A stretch of DNA of 64,000 bases from Hymenoscyphus infarciens (lineage: Eukaryota > Ascomycota > Leotiomycetes > Helotiales > Helotiaceae), in the NCBI GenBank assembly GCA_001414345.1, contig LLCB01000112.1:104017-168016 (forward strand), read 5' to 3'. The notes beneath the pieces were generated by a model that worked only from the letters and a program-made list of their open reading frames with translations, did no database searches and was not told where the DNA came from. Shown in pieces: positions 55,364 to 64,000 of this stretch (position 1 is its first letter; every line of letters starts with the position of its first letter). The translations under genes were made by a program, and so were the position numbers.

Positions 55364-57052
55364 ATGAAGGGAGTACTTCGGGTATTCCCGAGCATCAGAG
55401 CATCGCAATGTCAGATTCCCATCCTCAGTCTCTTCGACAAGCATCACTCTCAACAACCGCAAACTCTACGATTCCAATCTCCATTACCACAACGAAACCT
55501 CTCTTGTGCAAGAATTCTCTTGGAGAAAACGAAACATACCGATAAAGCCAAAGAGTTAAGCAAGAAGGGGCTTGAGGGAGACGCAGAGGGCGAGGGCAAG
55601 GGCGACGACGGCTTCAATTCCCAAATCGACCATGCCATCAACGAAGAGAAAGAGATACAGGCACGAACGCCATGGCATAGAGAAGGTGCAGATCAACCAC
55701 CAGTAAGAAGGAATCGCAGTGCTGGTGCAATGACGATGGGTTCGTGATAATCCTACCTTGCGATCCCAAAGCAAGACTAACAAAAGCACAAAGGCAAACT
55801 TCTCACTACACCCTCACGCCTCCTGAAATTAATATTACCTCTGACTACCCTCGACAAAAACTCGGACCGAAAATCCATAGAACCACTCGCTCTTCTTGTT
55901 CACCCCCAACAACCCCTCTCCTACCTCGAACGGCTCATTCAATCCGAACTCCCCATGATACGAGGAAAAGATGGCAAAGAGAAGATACCAGACGTGTATT
56001 TCCGCGCGGAAGATAGTGCAGAAGACGAAATAAAAACAGATCCCCGAAAAGACCGCGATGCGGACGAGGAGGAAGGCACAGACGAACAAATGGTTGATGG
56101 CAAAGTCATAAAGCTCGGGAAGATCAAGGACGCATCCAGCGACGAGATCAAGGATAAGCGGGTAGACATGCGAAGTGGGCTCAGAGGGGGCCCAGGCGAA
56201 GGCGGGGTGGAATCATATTCTGGACAAGGGAGAGAGGGGGCTACTGCAGAAAAAGATCAGAAGTTTGTACGCTGGTCCTCTTCTACGGAAATAGGAGATT
56301 TTATTCGTGATGCTGCTCGAGGCGCGGAGTTCGCTGTCGAAATTGAAGGAGCTTCCAAAGAAATCCGCGTTGGTGTGCCTTCATTTAATGATCGTACTCA
56401 TTACCTACGTGTTCGCCTGCGGAAAACTTCAAGAAAGCTTGCGGATTTAGCAAGTGTGAAGAAGGAATGTGATGAGCTTGCGCACAAAAGCGCCCAGAGA
56501 CTAGCTATGGGTGGGTTTGGTGTTTTAGCGGCGTGGTGGGGAGGTTGTTATTACTTTACTTTTCAGACAGATTATGGCTGGGTGAGTCTGAAATTTTTCA
56601 TATGTGAAATTTCTCGCTGCGTCGTCGAAAGAGCAAAGAAGCTGACTTCCGGGTACTAGGACACCATGGAGCCCATTACTTACCTTGCTGGGCTTTCGAC
56701 GATTATGCTTGGTTATCTGTGGTTCCTCTACCATAACCGTGAAGTATCCTATCGCTCCGCCCTCAACTTAACCGTCTCTCGCCGTCAAAATACCCTCTAC
56801 CAAGCACGCGGTTTTGATGTTCAAAAATGGGAATCTATGATCGAAGAAGCCAATGCGTTACGGAAGGAGATTAAGATTATCGCTGACGAGTATGACGTTG
56901 AGTGGAATGAACGAGAGGATGAAGGGAGTGAAGTTGTCCACGACGCGTTGAAGGAAGAACGCGATAAAGATGAAAAGGGAAAGAGTGAGGATGATCAGAA
57001 AGATGATGATACCAAGAAGGGGAAAGAGAAGAGTTCGAAGCATGATGATTGA
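55364..57052 (+). CDS. Mitochondrial calcium uniporter (MCU) pore subunit
   Basis: Three exons (55364-55739, 55794-56581, 56660-57052; introns 54 and 78 nt) give 518 residues in phase. The N-terminus is Arg/Ser-rich without acids for about 50 residues, as in a mitochondrial presequence. Two coiled-coil regions flank two transmembrane helices: [21 protein letters not shown], then the pore loop, then [18 protein letters not shown]. The pore motif is WDTMEP, formed exactly across the second intron (W before it, DTMEP after it). It corresponds to the conserved WDIMEP with Thr at the third place; the selectivity Asp and Glu are kept. The C-terminus is a highly charged Lys/Asp/Glu tail. MCU carries Ca2+ into the mitochondrial matrix. 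The first intron uses a weak donor (GTTCGT) but has a good GACTAAC branch. Confidence 0.93.
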
Positions 57053-58181
57053 TTGGTTTTCGAGTTTTGGAGTTGAATACCCGGAGGATATAGATACAAC
57101 ACATGACGGGGACGTAAAATAGTCTCCTGGAAATTACGCTCGTCCGCCTTGTTCATGCCTTGTTCGTGAAATATAACGCATAGAAGAGATCGTAGAACCA
57201 AGGCATATTTTTTCTCATTACTTATAGAAGAAACCTCACGGGTCGTGGACACCTTTGCGCGGTAGACTTAAGCGGAGAACTGATGTGTTTTACTCACCAA
57301 TGTGGCAATTTCTAATTTCTTCTAGACATGTGTCGATGACGTAGTTTTTTTTTTTTTTATAGATATAAGTAGCTATAGTACTATATACTTTTCTACAACT
57401 TAGAACTTTATTAATTGACTCAATTAGCTTAAAGATTCTCAAATAATTTGATCTGATGATCAAACTTACAAGACTCATAGTTGGTGAAGAAAGTAAACTA
57501 GAGCTGAATTGTTCCTTTCATAGGACTATGATTTCTTTGATTTTTCCAACTTACTCTCGTGTTCCTGTCATTCCCGGGTACTATCACGTGTGACCTAAGC
57601 TCAAACTCTTTCTATTTCCTTTCACTCTTCCAATGCGTGCGAGGGAAGAAGTGGTGCCTCAAGAGCCAGCAACCGGGAAGTGCTTGATCGTTTGGATAAG
57701 CGAAAGCGGGCGAAGCGAGTCGCACAAGGGGGATCGCTTGCCTCAGCTAGTATACTTATCTTTAGACCCTTTTGCGCCTTCTGAAATTACATGTAACCCT
57801 ATTCCTGCCTGCCCGCCCGTTTTTTCAGAGAGCCAGGAAAATCAGCAAGTGCTCCGCACAACGCAATGAAAAACCAACGACGACTAGATCTACATGTTTT
57901 GTTTCCGGGTAAATAACTTATGCGACTCAACATAAATTACCCGTAATTCCGTTTCATCTACCGCCCCCATCACGGACATACACAGCCGACAACCAAAAGC
58001 AATCAAAAGCAAAAGTTCCAACTGCTTGATTTTCCCACCGTTTCACAACACCAACTTTTGACGGGATACATTTCTCAAGCAACCGATGAAAGGCTGACGC
58101 GAACCATGATACCTATCGCAAAAGTTCAACGTTCGAGAGAAGTTCGACAACAGGGGTTTTGCTTGTTTTTGCGTTTGATGA
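57053..58181. other. Intergenic region, no gene seen
   Basis: Contains a long T-run near 57347 with a short AT-rich tract to about 57430, a CACGTG at about 57588, and otherwise unremarkable sequence. Frames at 57290-57478 and 57633-57869 lack family features. Confidence 0.5.
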
Positions 58182-58682
58182 ATGGACAATCAAGAGCCTC
58201 GTAGCACACTTGAGAGGACATACGAAGAGCAACCGGGCTTGGAGTACAACCAACTAGATTTGGATAACAGTAATAGACAGCCTGAAATCCCCACAGACCT
58301 AGTGCTTTGATCGCACGGTACTGGCGAACAAAGTAAGGACAAGGGCCAAGGTGTGGGCGCAATTTGCGGAATCAAGAGAAAACCATTTACTATTGTAGCG
58401 ATACTTGCGGCTTGTGTTATTATTGCAATTGTATCTAGATCAGTGGGAGGGACTATTGGAACGAGGAACAAGGCAGATCGAGGGGAAATTCATCAACAGC
58501 TCCTTTGTCAAATTCATCGTTGCCTACTTCATCACTGACGAAATCAACAATACCGAATTTGCCCACACCCCCGCGTCCAAGTCCAACACGAGCATTTATA
58601 TCAAGAACCACACTGATATTAGACTGACACCAACAACTTCCAGCATCATGGAGTATTCCATCAGAACAAAACAAATTCCACC

Positions 58683-58790
58683 TGGTATGCTTTATTCACC
58701 ATTTTATAGATTGACTAATAAGATTACGATATCAATTAATATCGTAGGATTGGTTAATAAATTCAGACTTTATAGATAAAACTTTATATC
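58683..58790 (+). repeat. Left terminal inverted repeat of the 961-bp element
   Basis: Pairs with about 59536-59643. The outermost 40 bp differ from the partner at only three positions, all transitions. Confidence 0.8.
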
Positions 58791-59535
58791 TAATAGTAGC
58801 CTAATTTGCGGCCTTTTGACCTAATAATAAAAGAGAGCTTTTTTGATCTCCTTTTTATTTATTTACCTAGCTATATAAGGAGCTTTCTCTCTCTTATCTC
58901 TTACTCTTTTAACTTCATCCTTTACTTCTTTCTTTACTTCATAATACTTAATATTAATAAGATTACTAATTCTCCTCGCGGTACTCGTTTTATGAAAAGG
59001 ATAGGAGAGAGTGCTAGCCGCCGAATATAAGAAAGGAGTATAAGCACTATCTTAAGCGATCTAGTACTCGAGGAGTCCTCCCTAGGCAAAAGAAAGAGGA
59101 TTACCGCCGATGGCTAGGGAATCGGTCTAGGCTAGTAGTCGAAGGAGATACGCTCGTAGAGTAAACCTTTGACTGAAATACTTATCTATAAGCTTAGGCT
59201 TACTTTGAGCTCTAGGATCGGCCGGTATATTAGTATTAGAAGGTAGAATAAGTAGGCAAGTATCTTTTCCTAGCTCGCTATGCTACGTGTGTTTAGGACT
59301 CCTTTGATATTATATACTCTATTTATAGAAGTTTAAAGCACTTTGGTAAGTTAAAACATTGTCTTCTTTCTTACGATTTAGCTAGATCACCTTCTTTAAA
59401 GAGAACTAGCACTAATCTAGCTTATTAGGAGGAAGGAGAGAGTGTATAAAAGAGGGGTAAAAAGGCTAGAAAAGGCTGGGTTTAGGCTGAATAATATATA
59501 TAGATCTAAGAATAGTTTTATTTTAAGCGTTGGTG

Positions 59536-59643
59536 AATAAGGTGTTTAATTCATAAAGTTTGAATTTATTGACTAATCCTGCGATATTAACTAATATCGT
59601 GTTCTTATTAGTCAATCCATAAAATGGCGAATAGAGCATACCA
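59536..59643 (-). repeat. Right terminal inverted repeat of the 961-bp element
   Basis: Inverted counterpart of 58683-58790, less similar toward its inner edge. Confidence 0.8.
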
Positions 59644-60860
59644 GATACTGTTATCACTATGAGACGACTCACAAAACAATCTATGGTCCGTTTCTCCAGT
59701 TTTTTTGTTGCGGGGAACAAGAAATTCGACCCTACTCTTCCAGGAACATCGATTGCAGCGACTGTACCTCGTAATTCCACACAAGCGTGCGCCTTTGCTG
59801 TTAGAGTTCAGATTACTGTCTACTTTTACTCGACAAAGAACAACATCATAGAATTCCACACCACAGATCCTCAAGCTCGCACTTCGTCCATTGGCGGATT
59901 GACGGAAAAACGACTTGATGGCAGTCCAAACTCTCAGCTGGCAGCTGCCTGGCAGCGCTGTTGCTCATCGGAGCCTTGGTGTTTAAATAACGTTGCTATC
60001 ATGTATCAGGATCCAAGCCAGAAACTCAAAGCGATAGATTTCATTTCTGGGAAGGGTGGGGGTGGTGTCTACGTAAGTAACACAGTAGTTGCGCCAGGGA
60101 CCGGCATCGCAATGATTCCACTTGCCGGCAAGGATACGGGGAAATTGCCATGCCTACTGAAGGGTTACTGAAGGGTTATGTAGGGAGTAATTAGGTCACG
60201 CTAGAAGTTTCTTTTGAATGGGGCGTTTGGCAGACTGGTATGTGCCAGTATGCTTTCAAGTACCGAGCTTTGCTAATGAGAGTACGAACGACTTTCGACA
60301 ATCCCCGTGAAGAGAAATTATAGATTGCCGCAAGTCCATTGTACAAGACTGAGTGGGGGTTGTTGGATGTTTATATGGCTAAGTCGTATCCTAATGGAAG
60401 TATCACGAGTAAGTGGTGTAACAACCAGCGATGGTGTGATCTATCTGTTCCAACTCTGGATAAATCACAGTCCAACTTTACTACAAGTTCAATGAATTGT
60501 GATCGGAGAGCTTATGGTATTTCTTGGGGACAAAGACACGAGTACGAGCTAGGTGGCGGAGATGCAGTGAGTTGGACATATATAGGTGCTGTAGTTGTAT
60601 CTTGAGACTTTCTAGTGCGTGTAGGAGACACGTATTATGAAGGAAGAAAGAGAATATATATAAATGGCTGTTTTGCACAAAAACTGCTTTTATTTTTAAT
60701 GTCAGCTTCCTTCTCACTCCCTGAGTCGCCTTCTTAAGTCGCTTGCTATTGTTGAACTCCCATTTCCATAAATGGGGAAGGAAGCGATTCTATATGAAAG
60801 GCCATTCAGATTTCTAAGTGAAATGCACCTTCGCTTCTCGTGTATGCAATTTGAGGGTTC

Positions 60861-61170
60861 TGGTATGCTTTATACACCGATTGCAGAATTAACCAACCAT
60901 TTTGCTACAAGTAGTGAGTCTAGTATTTTAAGCTATTAAATCATCTTGTTCAGACTATTTAGAACAGCTAATTTAATTAAATAAAGTCTCGAATATTTCA
61001 AAAGTATAAAGTGATTGATACTTATCCTTGTAACATCTATTCAATCTGAGTATATTAGACTGTTTAGAAGACTTAAGTTATTCTAGTAAACTATAGAGAT
61101 TGATTAACGGGGAATTCACTATTTCTAGGTGGAATGAGTAAACTACATAATTAGGGAATAAAGCATACCA
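60861..61170. mobile_element. 310-bp MITE-like element with TGGTATGCTTTAT ends
   Basis: Left end TGGTATGCTTTATACAC and right end, reverse-complemented, TGGTATGCTTTATTCCC form a 13-16 bp terminal inverted repeat. It is flanked by a 3-bp direct repeat TTC (60858-60860 and 61171-61173). The terminal word equals that of the 961-bp element 1.2 kb upstream. No coding content. Confidence 0.7.
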
Positions 61171-63416
61171 TTCACTTCAAAGCATAGCTTACTTAAAGGC
61201 CCAAAAGCTTCTATTTTTATATTAGTCACGTTCTGATAATGTCACGTTTTAGAGTATAAGCTCAAGCGTGCCGAATTCTTCTGTCACATCACATTTTTCA
61301 ACCAAAAATTCCGAGCCAAGAACCCCGCTTAAACTCGCTTCCATTTTCTCCTCCTTTATTCGCCCGGGTCTTTATACCGAATTGTATTTCTAATTCAATT
61401 GCGAAAACCCATGGTTTGGTTTCTCAGTCAGTTCGAGACCGTACATGCTTTTCCGATAGAATATTTGAATTCGTTCTCTTCTTAGCTGTGATACCTCGAC
61501 TTGCCCTCACTAGTAAAAGTCACAACGCAATTTAGATATCTAGAGAAACCTAAGACTATAACATGCGGTAAATCGAGTAATACAGGCAAGCACAGCTATA
61601 TCTAAGTAATTAAATGAAGCTGACATGGATCAAGTGTAAGACCTGTAAACATCCAAATCCTTCTTACCTTTAAAATGCGACTTCATCCTCCATTTAGAGG
61701 GTGAAGAAAGCATGGACGCCATCTATAAACCCACTATTATTCTATTTCAGTGTGCCAGTGTTATCGAGCAACCTTATCAACCGCCGAACCCCAGCCTGAA
61801 ACCCCAAATAGACCGCCCGTAGATCCGAATCCTACCCTCTTCACACCATCAAAAATCCCCATCTCACCCCATTACGCACAACACCTATGTCTCCCATAAC
61901 ACCACTTCCAGACCCGGGGGATCACATCCCTCTACCCCGAGAACCCACAATACTTAACACCACGTCATGAAAAAGTCACAAAACGCAAGTATATCATTTT
62001 CCCCCGACGCAAAGCCATATGCCACACCCAACCAAAAGGCCACTCGTATACAACACCTAAACTACCTGCAGGTCACAACCAACCAGAACGCCACATAGAC
62101 ACAACACAAAATACACAACCGACCAAGCATAGCACGACAGGAGAACCGCGGAGCCGGTCCCCTCCATCTTGAGAGGTACTTCACGATTCAACTTGGAATC
62201 AAAGATCTACACCATTGGGAAGGTTGCACAACCATCGCTTTGTCCGAGTTTCGGCTCTTCGGTACCCTATGTCAATCCAGCAACGGCAATTGAAGAGTAT
62301 GTTGTTAGTATTCTTTGTCGGCTGATTGAATGGGAGAAATGTACTTTGTACCTGGCTGCCTATAGAAGTTTGATGATAAGAAATGAAGTAGTTCCCCATC
62401 GAAGGAGGCGACAGGTTAATCGAAAGACTGCATTTAGTCTAGAAGCAAAAAGAAGTTAAGAGTGAAGGTTGTCTATAAGACGGGATAAAGTTCTAGATTT
62501 CAGATACTAGATATCGCCAGGGGGTACACGAAGCGTAACCAGACTAGTGTCAAACCCCTCTCCTCTGCCCCCTATTCGTTTACTTGTGGCCCAACTAGAA
62601 CAATTACCTAAAACAATTAACTTTAATTCACCTTGATGCTTTTAAAAAACTTTGCGACAACAATAAAATGGGAAAGGGCATTACTGTCACGAACTACTCT
62701 AGCAGAAAGTGAGGTTTCCTCACCCCGAAACTACCCTAGGAACTAACAAAAACACTCACTTGCTCCAAAAGACAATTCAAACCAGGCGTCTTATTCAAAT
62801 TGAACATGCTTGCAAAAACCGGCAGTCACAGCCAGAACTTGAGCAGAAAATTACGAAAAAACCCGCATTTTCCCAAACCAGTTTAGAAAAGAGATCGAAA
62901 ACGGCAATACCGTTTACTTCTTGCTAACCCAATGAGAACACGGATCGTAGAAATCGACGTTATTCGTTGAGACTATTCACACCACCTCCCAACCTATCTT
63001 CGCAAAAACCATAGCTATTTAGTTCACCTCCACTACTAATTCCCCAAACGACGAGGACCTAGTACCAATGGAGTTCGCACCTCTCTCATCATCCATACTA
63101 GACAGAGCAAAGCAATCCATAGCCAATCGCTCTGGTGCTTTACAAGGGTCATTAACTCGGTTCTCCAGTAGCCCCCTAGAAGGACTACAACCATTACAAC
63201 CAGCCCTATCACGAACAAATCACCTCTTGCTCAAATCCCACAACCACTGGCGATACAAAGTGACAAAAAGAATGCCCCCCTCCCCAAAACACCAACCTCG
63301 AATAGCACCCACACACCAACATCACCCCTCCATCTCTTTCCGTAAACAACCCCTCCAAAAAATGACAACGCAAGCAAGGGGTGCCTGCCTCGTACAACCC
63401 CCCCCTACAGCAACCC

Positions 63417-63466
63417 TCCAAACTCCGCCAAACCCCTCCAAACCCCTCCAACCCCTCCAACCCCTC
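63417..63466 (+). repeat. CCAAACCCCTCCAACCCCT short tandem repeat
   Basis: Four to five 9-10 bp units of CCAAACCCCT and CCAACCCCT. Low-complexity DNA underlying the Pro/Gln-rich open frame. Confidence 0.75.
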
Positions 63467-64000
63467 CTCCGGACCGGGTTCTCCATCCGAGGGTCCAAAG
63501 TCACCACCTCAAACAGACTCGGAATATTCCTCATACTCCATGGCTTCCTAAGACAACCACCAGTGACAAGACCACTAAAAGGAAGGGAAGAGAAATAAAA
63601 GTAGTCCAAAGACCTTCTCTTGCCCCCCTGCGCGGGGTGGTGGGCAAAGCTATATATATATATTGAATAAGAATACAAGCACACACTATACATGTATAGC
63701 GAACACCCGCGAGCTAAGAAAATCCAGGATACGATAGCTCAGAAGAAAAGGAAAAGAAGGAAGAGTATTATATTACTTTATCTCTTCTCTCTGCACATAC
63801 ATAGAATATATTAGTAAAGTATCAAGAAGAGCGAGCTAGCTTCTAAACACCCAGCTCGGTATAGTGCCCATACACATACACTAACCATCCTTACATTCCA
63901 ACCACCAAAGAAAAAAAAGAGCCTTTCATTTCCAATCTCCCCAATCTCCCCCCCCCCAAAAAAAAAGAAAAAAAAAGACAACAAACCCCCTCCCCACTCC

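Larger units (their letters stand above)
58683..59643. mobile_element. 961-bp inverted-repeat element (TGGTATGC ends) inside the lectin-like gene
   Basis: Ends match inverted over about 100 bp: left TGGTATGCTTTATTCACC, ATTTTATAGATTGACTAATA, GATAT and TTAATATCG; right, reverse-complemented, TGGTATGCTCTATTCGCC, ATTTTATGGATTGACTAATA and the same following blocks. The interior is AT-rich and RIP-like, with no transposase. It sits in a coding region that continues on both sides, so it is an insertion. No clear target duplication is visible (ACC left, GAT right). Confidence 0.82.
58182..60605 (+). pseudogene. Lectin-like fungal type II membrane or secreted protein gene, disrupted
   Basis: Starts MDNQEPRSTLERTYEEQPGL. 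An in-frame TGA follows TDLVL at about 58306. Beyond it are GIKRKP and a transmembrane segment (TIVAILAACVIIAIVS, then GGTIGTRNK). This short tail, TM helix and Gly-rich stretch is the N-terminal layout of fungal fucose-specific-lectin-like proteins. After a frameshift (frame reading INSSFVKFIVAYFITDE) a 961-bp inverted-repeat element interrupts at 58683. The protein resumes at 59644 with LPGTSIAATVPRN, SQLAAAWQRCC, NNVAIMYQDPSQKL and GTGIAMIPLAGKDTG, shifts frame again, and ends DRRAYGISWGQRHEYELGGG to VVVS. These blocks resemble beta-propeller blade repeats of that lectin family; the assignment is tentative, the decay is not. Confidence 0.6.
60606..64000. other. Gene-poor right end of the window
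   Basis: No supportable gene in 3.4 kb. A small inverted-ended element lies at 60861-61170. The frame 63068-63598 (176 codons, Pro/Gln-rich) has a fair start context, but its composition follows low-complexity DNA (CCAAACCCCTCC units near 63417-63465) and no domain is visible. The last 60 bp are homopolymer-rich. Confidence 0.5.

Noticed and set aside
63068..63598. 176-codon plus-strand frame near the right edge
   Set aside because: Pro/Gln-rich because of a short tandem repeat, no family features; start context alone is not enough.

Overview
The window reads as nuclear DNA of a filamentous ascomycete (Pezizomycotina, probably Leotiomycetes; the class is inference). The grounds are short 48-80 nt introns with CTAAC-like branch sites, a HET-domain gene, fungal Zn2Cys6 and BTB proteins, a PL3 pectate lyase, and transposons eroded to AT-rich sequence full of TAG and TAA codons, as repeat-induced point mutation (RIP) produces.

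Layout. 1-4446 is a long non-coding upstream region. 4447-7857 encodes a phosphoinositide-specific phospholipase C. 7.9-10 kb is non-coding and rich in tandem repeats. 9998-15381 is a RIP-eroded Tc1/mariner element with a Mutator-like element (MULE) inserted in its transposase; a second Tc1-like relic lies at 16803-18140. Around these sit small C-rich-ended MITE-like repeats and a near-perfect foldback. 22.5-24.4 kb holds an inverted pair of Cys-rich one-TM protein genes, one of them dead. 24.57-26.28 kb is a diverged tandem duplication. 27.0-34.2 kb is gene-bearing: a calponin-homology/coiled-coil protein, a conserved unknown and a BTB-like protein. 34.2-39 kb is repeat-rich and includes a broken beta-lactamase-like gene.

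39.4-50.7 kb carries a pirin gene whose long intron hosts an antisense tRNA gene, a HET-domain gene, a secreted intradiol dioxygenase-like gene, an F-box fragment, a decayed rhodopsin-like membrane protein gene and a Zn2Cys6 regulator. 53.3 kb has a secreted pectate lyase-like gene and 55.4-57.1 kb a mitochondrial calcium uniporter (MCU) gene. 58.2-60.6 kb is a lectin-like pseudogene split by a 961-bp inverted-repeat element. The rest shows no supportable gene.

No gene cluster with one shared pathway is evident; the genes are independent units. PLC (IP3 and Ca2+ signalling) and MCU (mitochondrial Ca2+ uptake) both bear on calcium but are 50 kb apart.

The most unusual observation is the tRNA-Gly(GCC) gene at 40686-40837 (minus strand). 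It has a canonical 29-nt tRNA intron after position 37. It also has a 52-nt insertion in the T-arm with the marks of a spliceosomal intron (GTAAGT start, CTAAC near the end, TAG end). Removing both gives a perfect 71-nt tRNA-Gly.
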